DNA from: Mycobacterium sp. 141
GTDB taxonomy: Bacteria > Actinomycetota > Actinomycetes > Mycobacteriales > Mycobacteriaceae
Length of the DNA stretch: 64,000 nucleotides
Reading direction: 5' to 3'
NCBI RefSeq assembly: GCF_000382405.1
Contig: NZ_KB908261.1
Span: forward strand, 62,001 to 126,000
Below, one piece after another: positions 7,798-16,087 of this stretch (within the stretch, counting starts at the first letter, position 1; every line of letters starts with the position of its first letter). The translations under genes were made by a program, and so were the position numbers. A model generated the notes under the pieces. The model was given only the letters and a program-made list of their open reading frames with translations, had not been told where the DNA came from and searched no databases.

Positions 7798-8679
7798 ATG
7801 AGCCTGACCCCAGCCGAATACAGAATTATCGTCGCGGTGGACGGATCGGCTGCGTCGAACGCAGCCGTCGAGTGGGCCGCCCGCGAAGCCGTCATGCGGG
7901 CGGCGTCAGTGACCCTGACCCATGTCATCGAACCGGTGGTTGTGAGCTGGCCGATTGCGCCCATGCAAGGATCCATCACCGAGTGGCAACAGGAGAACGC
8001 CGATCAAGTCATTGCGCAAGCTCAAGAAATCTTCGTCACGAATATCGACGAAGCGCAACGCCGCACCGTGCACATTGACGTGAAGGCTGGCATCGCCGTG
8101 TCCGAGCTGACCAAAGCATCCACCGACGCACAGATGGTCGTCGTCGGCAGTCAAGGCATGGGGGCCTTCGAGCGAGCCATTCTCGGATCAGTCAGCAGGG
8201 GTCTGCTCCATCACGCACATTGCCCCGTTGCCGTGGTCCACGCTGACGAAAGCCGGGCGGTGGCCACCACATCCTCGGTCCTGCTGGGCATCGACGGGTC
8301 ACCCGCTTCTGAGGGCGCGACCGCGTTGGCGTTCGATGAAGCGTCGCGGCGCGGCGTAGACCTTGTGGCGTTGCACGCGTGGAGTGACGTCCCCGTCTTC
8401 CCGATCTTCGGGATGGATTGGCGTCGTTACGAAGACGAGGGACACGAGGTGCTCGGTGAACGACTGGCGGGCTGGAACGAGAAATACCCAGACGTCCACG
8501 TACATCGACGAATCGTCTGCGACGAACCGGCACGGTGGCTCGTCGAGGAATCCCGGCAGGCGCAGCTCGTCATCGTGGGCAGTCACGGCCGCGGCGGCTT
8601 CACCGGCATGCTCCTCGGCTCTGTCAGCTCCGCCGTGGCGCAAGCTGCGCGGGTTCCGGTGATCGTGGTTCGCGGCTGA
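7798..8679 (+). CDS. Universal stress protein, two intact ATP-type USP domains
   Basis: This 293-residue protein is the only one of the five stress proteins here with both nucleotide loops intact: GSQGMGAFERAILGS in domain 1 and GSHGRGGFTGMLLGS in domain 2. Both loops fit G-x2-G-x9-G-S, so it should bind two ATP per chain, like Rv2623-type proteins. AGGAGG precedes the ATG by about nine bases. It has its own DosR-like box and is the last gene of the stress cluster, tail to tail with the ketoreductase gene. Confidence 0.92.
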   Translation: MSLTPAEYRIIVAVDGSAASNAAVEWAAREAVMRAASVTLTHVIEPVVVSWPIAPMQGSITEWQQENADQVIAQAQEIFVTNIDEAQRRTVHIDVKAGIAVSELTKASTDAQMVVVGSQGMGAFERAILGSVSRGLLHHAHCPVAVVHADESRAVATTSSVLLGIDGSPASEGATALAFDEASRRGVDLVALHAWSDVPVFPIFGMDWRRYEDEGHEVLGERLAGWNEKYPDVHVHRRIVCDEPARWLVEESRQAQLVIVGSHGRGGFTGMLLGSVSSAVAQAARVPVIVVRG

Positions 8680-8689
8680 AGCCACGACG

Positions 8690-9439
8690 TCATACATACC
8701 GACCACCGGTCACCTCGAGCACCGTGCCGGTCATGTACGACGACAGATCGCTGGCCAAGAACAGCGCGACCTTGGCCACCTCGTCGGGCTCACCAGCCCG
8801 TCCCATCGGCACCTCGGCCAGCTTCTGGTCCCAGATGCGTTGCGGCATGGCCTCGGTCATGGCTGATCGGATCAAGCCAGGCTGGATCGCGTTGACACGC
8901 ACCCCGAGGTGCGCCAGTTCCTTGGCGGCGGCCTTGGTCATGCCGACGATGCCTGCCTTGGCCGCCGAGTAGTTGGTCTGCCCGACGAGGCCGACCTTGC
9001 CGGAGATCGACGACATGTTCACGATCACCCCGCGCTTGTTCTCCCGCATGATCGCCGCGGACGACTTGATGCCGTTCCAGGTGCCTTTCAGATGCACGGC
9101 GATGACCTGATCGAACTGTTCCTCGGTCATCTTGCGCAGGGTCGCGTCGCGTGTGATACCGGCGTTGTTGACCATGATGTCCAAACCACCGAACTGTTCC
9201 ACGGCGGCAGCGACGAGTGCCTCAACATCGGCAGGAGAGGTCACGTCACAGCGCACTGCCGCCGCGACATCGGGACCGCCGAGCTGAGCAGCCGCCGCCA
9301 CGGTGGCTTCCAGGTTGAGATCGCCGAGCACCACGCGGGCGCCCTCCTGGATGAACCGTTGCGCGATCGCCAAACCCAGACCCTGAGCTCCGCCGGTCAC
9401 CACCGCAGTTCGGCCGGTAAGCAATGACACCTGGGTCAC
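8690..9439 (-). CDS. Short-chain dehydrogenase, FabG-like 3-ketoacyl reductase
   Basis: This 249-residue classical SDR has the cofactor motif TGGAQGLG (about 15-22), NNAG (about 91-94), catalytic Ser in NMSSISG (about 141-147) and Tyr/Lys in YSAAK (about 157-161). It has the overall look of 3-ketoacyl-ACP or acetoacetyl-CoA reductases ([18 protein letters not shown], and a C-terminal [12 protein letters not shown]). The next gene on the same strand is an R-specific enoyl hydratase, so the two could act on consecutive steps of 3-hydroxyacyl metabolism. The start is the GTG at 9439. Confidence 0.88.
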   Translation of the reverse strand: MTQVSLLTGRTAVVTGGAQGLGLAIAQRFIQEGARVVLGDLNLEATVAAAAQLGGPDVAAAVRCDVTSPADVEALVAAAVEQFGGLDIMVNNAGITRDATLRKMTEEQFDQVIAVHLKGTWNGIKSSAAIMRENKRGVIVNMSSISGKVGLVGQTNYSAAKAGIVGMTKAAAKELAHLGVRVNAIQPGLIRSAMTEAMPQRIWDQKLAEVPMGRAGEPDEVAKVALFLASDLSSYMTGTVLEVTGGRYV

Positions 9440-9524
9440 CTAACTTCCGATTCTGAAGGGGCCGCCCCGAGCATATTTCATCTACGACAATGGCCATTTG
9501 AGCTTCTGCGGATGCGGAGAAACC

Positions 9525-9977
9525 TCAGCCGATGAATCGGACGATGGACTCCGCCACCGCAGCTGGTTTGGCCGAGCCGTCGATCTCCACGGTCACCGTC
9601 ATCTTCACCTGCACGGCACCGTCGAGCTCGACGACCTCGTCGATATGCGCGCGGGCGCGCACACTGGCACCGACCTTCACCGGCGTGATGAAACGAACCT
9701 TGTTGTAGCCGTAGTTGATCGCCAACGCGATGTTGTCGACACGGTACAGCTGGTGAGTGAAATGCGGCAGCAGCGAGAGCGTGAGCAGGCCGTGCGCGAT
9801 GGTCCCGCCGAACGGCCCACCGGCGGCCTTCTCCGGGTCGACATGGATCCACTGGTGATCGTCAGTGGCATCGGCGAACAGATTCACCCGATCCTGGGTG
9901 ATCTCCATCCACGCGGTCGGCCCCAGCTCGCTGCCCGTCGCCGCCACGAACTCGTCAAGCCCATTGAAGACCTTCAT
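9525..9977 (-). CDS. MaoC-like (R)-specific enoyl-CoA hydratase (Rv0130/HtdZ-like)
   Basis: This 150-residue single hotdog-fold protein carries the hydratase-2 signature NLFADATDDHQWIHVDPEKA followed by GGTIAHGLLTLSLLP, in which the Asp and His form the catalytic pair. The sequence resembles M. tuberculosis Rv0130 (HtdZ), which hydrates crotonyl-type enoyl-CoA to the R-3-hydroxyacyl form. GAGAGGAG lies upstream of the ATG. The gene is followed on the same strand, 85 bp away, by the FabG-like reductase, which suggests a two-gene acyl-chain module. Confidence 0.88.
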   Translation of the reverse strand: MKVFNGLDEFVAATGSELGPTAWMEITQDRVNLFADATDDHQWIHVDPEKAAGGPFGGTIAHGLLTLSLLPHFTHQLYRVDNIALAINYGYNKVRFITPVKVGASVRARAHIDEVVELDGAVQVKMTVTVEIDGSAKPAAVAESIVRFIG

Positions 9978-10011
9978 CCCCCACTCCTCTCGGAGTGCAC
10001 TCCAGCACCGT

Positions 10012-10902
10012 TCAGAACACCACGGTCTGGTTGCCGAACCGAATCACGCGATCCTCACAGTGCCACAGCACCGCACGCGACAACACCACCCGCTCGACAT
10101 CGGATCCCAAGCGCACCAGATCCTCGACGGCGTGCCGGTGGTCGACTCGAACCACGTCCTGTTCGATGATCGGACCTTCGTCGAGGTCGCCCGTGACGTA
10201 ATGCGCTGTCGCTCCCACCAGTTTCACACCGCGCTCCTTGGCCCTCCGATACGGCGCCGCTCCGATGAACGCCGGCAGAAACGAGTGGTGGATGTTGATC
10301 AACGGGCATCCGACGGCATCGAGGAACTCTGGGGTGAGAATCTGCATGTACCGCGCGAGCACTATCAGGTCGACATTGCCGCGCAGCAGATCGAGCAGCC
10401 GCTGCTCGGCTTCGGCGCGATTGTCTCGGGTCGCGGGAACGTACAGATACGGAACACCGAAAGCGCGCACCTGCTCGGCGAGATCCGGATGGTTCGAAAT
10501 CACCATCACCACGGACATGTCCAGCTCGCCGCGGCGGTTGCGCCACAACAGGTCGAGCAGGCAGTGGTCCTCGCGGGAGGCCATCAACGCCACCCGCTTC
10601 GGTTTGGCCGCTTCGGTGAGCCGGAAGTCCATCGCGAACGGTTCCGCCACCCGAGTGCGGAACTCGCACTCCAACTCGTCCCGAGCAGCGGTCAAACCCG
10701 GCAGGTGGAAGATGGTGCGCTGCATGAAGGTGCCGCCGGTCTGCTCGGTCGAATGCTGATCCAGCGACACGATGTTGGCGCCCGCACCTGTCAGAAAGCT
10801 ACTGATCGCCGCGACCAGGCCGGGTCGGTCCGCGCAACGCAGCAAGAGGCGGCCCATATCGCGGACCGGCAGGGTTTTCGCTCTCGGGTACTCCTCAGCC
10901 AT
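10012..10902 (-). CDS. purU: Formyltetrahydrofolate deformylase
   Basis: PurU hydrolyses 10-formyl-tetrahydrofolate to formate and tetrahydrofolate, balancing one-carbon pools. The protein has an N-terminal ACT domain (about 17-95, LLLRCADRPGLVAAISSFL) and a formyltransferase-type catalytic domain with NIHHSFLPAF (catalytic His) and ATAHYVTGDLDEGPII (catalytic Asp), as in the family. Length of about 296 residues is normal. A GTG (10905) and an ATG (10902) are adjacent; I give the ATG. It stands alone between the hydratase and the divergent 11.3 kb operon. Confidence 0.95.
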   Translation of the reverse strand: MAEEYPRAKTLPVRDMGRLLLRCADRPGLVAAISSFLTGAGANIVSLDQHSTEQTGGTFMQRTIFHLPGLTAARDELECEFRTRVAEPFAMDFRLTEAAKPKRVALMASREDHCLLDLLWRNRRGELDMSVVMVISNHPDLAEQVRAFGVPYLYVPATRDNRAEAEQRLLDLLRGNVDLIVLARYMQILTPEFLDAVGCPLINIHHSFLPAFIGAAPYRRAKERGVKLVGATAHYVTGDLDEGPIIEQDVVRVDHRHAVEDLVRLGSDVERVVLSRAVLWHCEDRVIRFGNQTVVF

Positions 10903-10905
10903 CAC

Positions 10906-11314
10906 CCGTCAGATTCTCACCCGAGTGGTTCCGCCGTGCGCCAACCGGGTACCCATAGGCATGGCGCCGAAACGTCGTCAGGATGACTGGCGCGCGGCCA
11001 GGCAACAAACTGACCGAAACCGGCAGCGAGAATGGCCGCCCCAAATCCAGCGACGGGCTAACTTTGCTCGGCAGACATTCAATCGGAATATTCAGTACCG
11101 TCATCAATCATCCGATTTGCCAAATTTGCACATCCCTGTAAATACATGGAGTTGGGGAGTGAAGAATTGGACTCGCCGCTGGACAAGTCTTGTCAGCTAG
11201 CTGGAATTACCCGTCCCTGCCGCGTGATACTCATCTCGCGTAATCGCGCACAACCGCGGTACGCATGACAAATCAGCCAACCCGGTCGGGGGTGAGGCTG
11301 CCAGAGGAAATGGA
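10906..11314 (+). other. Intergenic promoter region of the 11.3-16.1 kb operon
   Basis: This 409-bp stretch holds no convincing gene. Its right half is AT-rich against the background. A sigma-70-like promoter can be read on the forward strand: TTGCCA at 11117-11122, a 16-bp spacer, and TAAATA at 11139-11144. Downstream lie the two abutting palindromes described at 11182-11203. Transcription from here would give a leader of about 165 nt before the first gene, long enough for regulation. Confidence 0.45.
11182..11203. promoter_or_regulatory. Two abutting perfect palindromes, candidate operator
   Basis: GACAAGTCTTGTC (11182-11194) is a perfect inverted repeat with a one-base centre, and CAGCTAGCTG (11194-11203) is a perfect 10-bp palindrome sharing one base with it. 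They lie about 40 bp downstream of the proposed -10 element and about 112 bp upstream of the first gene, a plausible repressor position. No regulator is assigned. Confidence 0.4.
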
Positions 11315-12070
11315 TTGCCAATGACCGCTCCCCAGCGCGATGTCGCTGCTCGTTCAACCCCGTCAGTGGAGAAAGCTTACAGTTGGTTGGATCCGGACAG
11401 TGACTGCACGATCGTCATCGCAACCCCTGGTTCGGAACGCGAATTGTGGCGCGAGTATGTCAACGGGGCAAGCCGCAACTATCGCAAGTATGGCGTCGAG
11501 CACGCACTCGACATGGAGGCCCTGCGCGCCGGGCACGACACGGCGCTGTTCTGCGTAGGACTCAACGACGCAGGCGATGTGGTCGGCGGCCTACGAGCCA
11601 AAGGTCCGTACCGCGAGGTCGACGAATGCCACGCGGTGGTGGAGTGGAACGGGCAGCCGGGATTTAGTGCAGTACGCAAAATGGTCGCCGACCGGTTACC
11701 CTTCGGCGTGGTCGAGATGAAGTCCGCTTGGGTCGGCGAGGACCCTCAGCAGAGCCGTGCACTCACGGGCACGTTGGCCCGGATGTCGTTCCACACGCTG
11801 GCACTGCTCGATATCCAGTTCATCGTGGCGACCGCGGCGGCCTACGTGCTCAAACGTTGGCTGTCGTCGGGCGGTGTGCTGGCCAAGATCCCGGCAACCC
11901 CGTACCCGGACGAGCGTTATCAGACCAAGATGATGTGGTGGGACCGGTCGACCGTAGCCAGCCATGCTGATCCCAAGCAGGTTTCGGCGTTCTACCGCGA
12001 GTTGAAACTGGCCGCCCCGCGGATTTCCGCCGCAGGCAGTGTTGACCTCACTTCCGCGGTAGGCCGATGA
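11315..12070 (+). CDS. Conserved protein with GNAT/autoinducer-synthase-like features (Rv1356c position)
   Basis: The protein has about 250 residues. An early SRNYRKYGVEHALDMEAL segment, then a hydrophobic strand with a charged turn (ALFCVGLNDAGDVVGGLRAKGPY), then FGVVEMKSAWVGE, recall the fold order of LuxI- and FeeM-type N-acyltransferases (GNAT superfamily): a mobile N-terminal arm, a strand pair ending in GxxR, then an acceptor-binding core. This is a pattern judgement and not a secure homology. The TTG at 11315 has GAGGAA five bases upstream; the ATG at 11321 is the alternative. Its stop overlaps the next start (ATGA), so it is co-translated with the E1-nitroreductase. Synteny with Rv1356c is recalled from memory. 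Confidence 0.6.
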   Translation: MPMTAPQRDVAARSTPSVEKAYSWLDPDSDCTIVIATPGSERELWREYVNGASRNYRKYGVEHALDMEALRAGHDTALFCVGLNDAGDVVGGLRAKGPYREVDECHAVVEWNGQPGFSAVRKMVADRLPFGVVEMKSAWVGEDPQQSRALTGTLARMSFHTLALLDIQFIVATAAAYVLKRWLSSGGVLAKIPATPYPDERYQTKMMWWDRSTVASHADPKQVSAFYRELKLAAPRISAAGSVDLTSAVGR

Positions 12071-14220
12071 TCGACAGTATCGACGAGTCGACCTATAACG
12101 ACGAGTCGGCCTATAACGCGGTCATCATCGACGGTGACGACCCGTCGGGAGCCACAATGCTCGCGGCGCTACGTGGCGATCCGCGCATCACCACGATCGA
12201 CACCTGCGAGCAACAACGTCGTGCGCTTGGCGAGCTCACACCGCGGCCGGAGCCCGAGTTCCTCGATGAACCGACGCGGTGGGCGTACTACCCGTGGCGC
12301 CGGACCGTGGTCGCTGTCCTGGGCCCGCTTGGCTTCCGGCGGCTCAGGTTCGATCGCAACCGCAACCTCATCAGCGCCGATGAGCAGCAACGGCTCTCAC
12401 GTCAGCGGATCGGGGTCGTGGGGCTCAGCGTCGGCCACGCCGTCGCGTACAACCTCGCGATCGAGGGGGTGTGCGGTCTTTTGCGGTTGACTGATTTCGA
12501 CGAACTCGAGCTGCCCAACCTCAATCGGGTACCTGCGACAGTGTTCGATCTGGGGCTCAACAAGGCCGTGGTCGCGGCCCGCCGGATCGCCGAACTCGAC
12601 CCGTACCTCCCTGTCGAGGTCGAGCTCGGCGGGGTGAACGAGGACACCATCGACGAATTCCTCGACGGGCTCGATGTCGTCGTCGAGGAGTGCGATTCGC
12701 TTGACGCGAAAGTCCTTGTCCGCCACGCGGCCAAGGCTCGAAAACTGCCGGTGCTGATGACCACGAGCGACCGTGGCCTGCTCGATGTCGAACGCTTCGA
12801 CCTCGATCCCGGCCGTCCCTTGCTGCACGGCCTGCTCATCGATGTCGACGCCGCTGCGTTGGCCGGGTTGTCGAGCAAGGATAAGGTGCCGCACGTGCTG
12901 GGAATCCTCGACGCCGGCCAGTTGTCACCGCGGATGTCGGCGTCGTTGATCGAGGTCGGCAAGACCGTGTCCACCTGGCCGCAACGCGCCGGTGAGGTCG
13001 CGCTCGGCGCGACCGTCATCGCCGACGCGGTCCGGCGCATCGGTCTGGATGAACCATTGCCGTCGGGACGGGTCCGCGTCGACGTCGACGCGGCACTCGA
13101 CGCGCTGGTCGATCCGCTGTCCGATCCGCCCGCGCCCGCTCCGTCACACCCGGCGCCCAGCGCGGCGCCCGAACCGACAGATGTACTCGGGCTCATCGCG
13201 ACGGCGGCCAACCGTGCTCCGTCCGGCGGCAACGTCCAGCCGTGGCATATCGAATCGAACACCGACGGGCTGACCCTGCGGCTGGCGACCGAGTACACCA
13301 CCACGATGGACGTGGGCTACCGGGGGAGCGCCGTGGCACTGGGCGCGGCGGCATTCAACGCCAGGGTCGCCGCCGCGGCCCATGGCAGGGCCACAGACCT
13401 GCAGTGGTATCGGGGCGATGAGGGCACGCCGCTGTATGGGACCGTGGCGATGTCCCCAGGTTCCGACCCGCACCTCGCAGCGCTGTATGAGCCCATGCTG
13501 CAACGTGAGACCAACCGCGCCTACGGATCGGTCGCGGCGTTGTCGCCCCAGGTGGTCACAGCGCTCAAGGCGGCCGCGCGCAACGAAGGGGCTCGACTAC
13601 AGATCCTGGACAGCACGGACGATATCGAAGCGGCCGCGGGCATCCTGGCCCAGACCGACCGCATCCGGTATCTCACGCCAAAGCTGCACCGCGAGATGAT
13701 CTCCGAACTGCGCTGGCCCGACGACCCCGACCAGGACACCGGTCTGGATGTGACGACGCTCGGTCTGGCGCCGGGCGATCTCATGGTGCTGGAGATCCTG
13801 CGCAGGCCTGAGGTGATGGCGAGGTTGGCGGCATGGGACGCTGGGTCAGCACTCGGCGACGAAACCCACAAGCGCGTGGCAGGCAGCGCCGCAGTGGCGG
13901 TCATCTCGGTGCCGGGGCGCCGCTTGACCGACTATGCCCTGGGCGGCTCAGCGGTCGAGTCGGTGTGGGTGCATGCCCAGCAGCACGGGCTGGCCGTGCA
14001 GCCGGTTTCGCCCGTCTTCCTCTACGCGCACAACGACGACGATCTCGCCGAACTGTCACCGGCGCACGTCACCGCGTTGCGTGGTCTGCAGCACGCGTTC
14101 CGGGAGTTGACGGCAACCGAGTACGACGAGTCACAGGCGTTGGTCCTTCGCTTGTCGTACGCCGCGCGCCCGGCGGTACGGAGCCGGCGACGGCCGTTGA
14201 CTACGCACGCGGTCGGCTGA
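12067..14220 (+). CDS. moeY: E1 (ThiF/MoeB-like)-nitroreductase fusion, MoeY/Rv1355c type
   Basis: This 717-residue fusion has an N-terminal extension (1-110), an E1-type adenylation domain (about 111-340), a Pro/Ala linker (352-370) and a nitroreductase domain (about 371-700). The E1 part shows VVGLSVGHA as a modified glycine loop, DFDELELPNLNR (Mg and ATP contacts), K166, and EECDSLDAK, but no CxxC zinc pairs. The nitroreductase part opens ANRAPSGGNVQPW, as in the Acg-type protein at 2231. M. tuberculosis Rv1355c, called MoeY, has the same length and layout. A role in molybdopterin synthesis is a name-based assumption. An adenylating enzyme joined to an FMN enzyme fits small-molecule or peptide tailoring equally well. 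Confidence 0.85.
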   Translation: MIDSIDESTYNDESAYNAVIIDGDDPSGATMLAALRGDPRITTIDTCEQQRRALGELTPRPEPEFLDEPTRWAYYPWRRTVVAVLGPLGFRRLRFDRNRNLISADEQQRLSRQRIGVVGLSVGHAVAYNLAIEGVCGLLRLTDFDELELPNLNRVPATVFDLGLNKAVVAARRIAELDPYLPVEVELGGVNEDTIDEFLDGLDVVVEECDSLDAKVLVRHAAKARKLPVLMTTSDRGLLDVERFDLDPGRPLLHGLLIDVDAAALAGLSSKDKVPHVLGILDAGQLSPRMSASLIEVGKTVSTWPQRAGEVALGATVIADAVRRIGLDEPLPSGRVRVDVDAALDALVDPLSDPPAPAPSHPAPSAAPEPTDVLGLIATAANRAPSGGNVQPWHIESNTDGLTLRLATEYTTTMDVGYRGSAVALGAAAFNARVAAAAHGRATDLQWYRGDEGTPLYGTVAMSPGSDPHLAALYEPMLQRETNRAYGSVAALSPQVVTALKAAARNEGARLQILDSTDDIEAAAGILAQTDRIRYLTPKLHREMISELRWPDDPDQDTGLDVTTLGLAPGDLMVLEILRRPEVMARLAAWDAGSALGDETHKRVAGSAAVAVISVPGRRLTDYALGGSAVESVWVHAQQHGLAVQPVSPVFLYAHNDDDLAELSPAHVTALRGLQHAFRELTATEYDESQALVLRLSYAARPAVRSRRRPLTTHAVG
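12082..12117 (+). repeat. 18-bp tandem duplication in the 5' end of the E1-nitroreductase gene
   Basis: Two 18-bp units (gacgagtcgacctataac and gacgagtcggcctataac) stand head to tail and differ at one base. They encode DESTYN and DESAYN, so the reading frame is kept. This looks like a recent slippage duplication in a non-conserved N terminus. Confidence 0.85.
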
Positions 14221-14224
14221 GACC

Positions 14225-16087
14225 GTGACGAACGGACGGCCTGTGCGCAGCCTGGAAACGGTGGTGACCAATGTCGCCACCCATCTGATGGCGGTCAATG
14301 CCGCTACCGCTGCGGCAGTCAGCCAGCAGGTACTGGCCGATCTGGTGTCTTATTTCGACGTCGACGTGAGTTTCCTGCGGCACAACGACCACTGCGCCCG
14401 CGTGACCAGGCTCGTGGCGGAGTGGCCCCCGCGCCCGGTGGACATCAACACCGATCCACTCGCGGTGATCCATTTCGCCGATGCCGACCCGGTTTTCGCG
14501 ATGTCCGAGAACTACAAGGAACCCGCCGTATTCCGGCCGGAGCCCGCGACCGACGACTATCAACGCACTATCGAGGCCGGCAGGCACGTCCCGAGTACCT
14601 CGATGGCCGCCGTCCCGCTGCTGTCCGGAGAGGTCACCACCGGGGTCCTCGGCTTCGTGAAGTTCGGTGATCGCGAGTGGAGTACCGCCGAACTCAATGC
14701 GCTCAAGGCGATCGCCTCGTTGTTCGCCCAGGTGCAGGCCCGCATCGCCGCCGAGGAACGACTGCGCTACCTGGCCGACCACGACGATCTCACGGGGTTG
14801 TACAACCGCAGAGCGCTGTTGGCTCACCTCGATGACCGGCTTGCGCCCGGCCAACCGGGCCCGGTTTCGGTGATGTTCCTGGATCTGGACCGGCTCAAAG
14901 CGATCAACGACTATCTGGGCCACACCGCCGGGGATGCGTTCATCAGAATTCTTGCGCGGCGCCTGCAGGAGGGCGACGACGAGCCGAGACTCATCGCACG
15001 CCTCGGCGGTGACGAGTTCGTCGTAGTCCCGGCGACCCCGATGTCGGCCAAAGCCGCTGAGGCATCGGCCTACCGGCTGCAATCGATGTTGCGCGAGCGG
15101 GTGACCGTCGACGGTGAGATGCTCACCCGGACCGTGAGCATCGGCGTGGCGGAGGGGATACCGGGTCGGGACTCCACCTCGGACCTGCTCAGCCGCGCTG
15201 ACCAGGCTGTGCTGACCGCCAAGAACGCCAGCGGCAACCAGGTGGCGGTGTTCTCCGACGCGATGGCGCTGGAGATCGATTTCCGCAACGACATCGAACT
15301 GCACCTGCAGAACGTGATCGAGGACGGATCGCTGGTGCTGCACTACCTGCCCGAAATCGACATGCGTACCGGTGAGGTGCTCGCAGCCGAGGCGTTGGTT
15401 CGGTGGCAACACCCGACGCGCGGCCTGCTCGCGCCGGATTCATTCATCGGCGTCGCCGAATCGATCAACCTCGCAGGCGAATTAGGGCGATGGGTGCTGC
15501 GCAACGCCTGCGCCGAGTTTGCCCGGTGGCGCGCGAACGGGCTCGGCCGGCGCATCCTGTTACGGATCAACGTCTCCCCCGTGCAGTTGGTAACCGAAGG
15601 CTTCGTCGACTCGGTGGCCAGCATCATGGCCGAATTCGGGCTGCCTCGCGGATCGGTCTGTCTGGAAATCACCGAAAGCGTGGTGGTTCAGGACATCGAG
15701 ACCACTCGCCGCACCCTGTTCGGCCTCAAGAACGCGGGCGTCCACGTGGCGATCGACGATTTCGGCACGGGCTACAGTGCGCTGTCTCTCTTGAAATCGC
15801 TACCGGTCGACACGCTCAAGATCGACAGGAGTTTTGTCGCCGAACTCGGCTCGAACCCGGGTGATCTGGCGATCGTTCGGGCTGTGATCGCACTTGCCGG
15901 CGCCTTCGGTCTGCAACTTGTCGCCGAGGGCGTGGAGACGGAGACCGCCGCGCTCACACTGCTTCGGCACGGCTGTTATCGCGCGCAGGGGTTCTTGCTG
16001 TCCAGACCGATATCAGGTGGTGAAATGCAGCGGCTGCTAGCCAAGGGGCGGGTTTCGGTGCGTTTTCCGCCAGTGCCGCACATGTGA
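14225..16087 (+). CDS. Bifunctional c-di-GMP enzyme, GAF-GGDEF-EAL (Rv1354c / M. smegmatis DcpA type)
   Basis: This 620-residue cytoplasmic protein has a GAF-like sensor region (about 30-170), a short helix, a GGDEF domain (about 180-345) and an EAL domain (about 352-612). The cyclase motif is intact (RLGGDEF, 261-265) and so are EAL (389-391), DDFGTGYSAL and KIDRSFV, so both synthesis and hydrolysis of c-di-GMP are possible. I see no RxxD inhibitory site just before GGDEF. Domain order and size match Rv1354c and the M. smegmatis enzyme DcpA. It starts with GTG four bases after the E1-nitroreductase stop, so it is the third gene of that operon. No membrane segments are seen. Confidence 0.93.
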   Translation: MTNGRPVRSLETVVTNVATHLMAVNAATAAAVSQQVLADLVSYFDVDVSFLRHNDHCARVTRLVAEWPPRPVDINTDPLAVIHFADADPVFAMSENYKEPAVFRPEPATDDYQRTIEAGRHVPSTSMAAVPLLSGEVTTGVLGFVKFGDREWSTAELNALKAIASLFAQVQARIAAEERLRYLADHDDLTGLYNRRALLAHLDDRLAPGQPGPVSVMFLDLDRLKAINDYLGHTAGDAFIRILARRLQEGDDEPRLIARLGGDEFVVVPATPMSAKAAEASAYRLQSMLRERVTVDGEMLTRTVSIGVAEGIPGRDSTSDLLSRADQAVLTAKNASGNQVAVFSDAMALEIDFRNDIELHLQNVIEDGSLVLHYLPEIDMRTGEVLAAEALVRWQHPTRGLLAPDSFIGVAESINLAGELGRWVLRNACAEFARWRANGLGRRILLRINVSPVQLVTEGFVDSVASIMAEFGLPRGSVCLEITESVVVQDIETTRRTLFGLKNAGVHVAIDDFGTGYSALSLLKSLPVDTLKIDRSFVAELGSNPGDLAIVRAVIALAGAFGLQLVAEGVETETAALTLLRHGCYRAQGFLLSRPISGGEMQRLLAKGRVSVRFPPVPHM

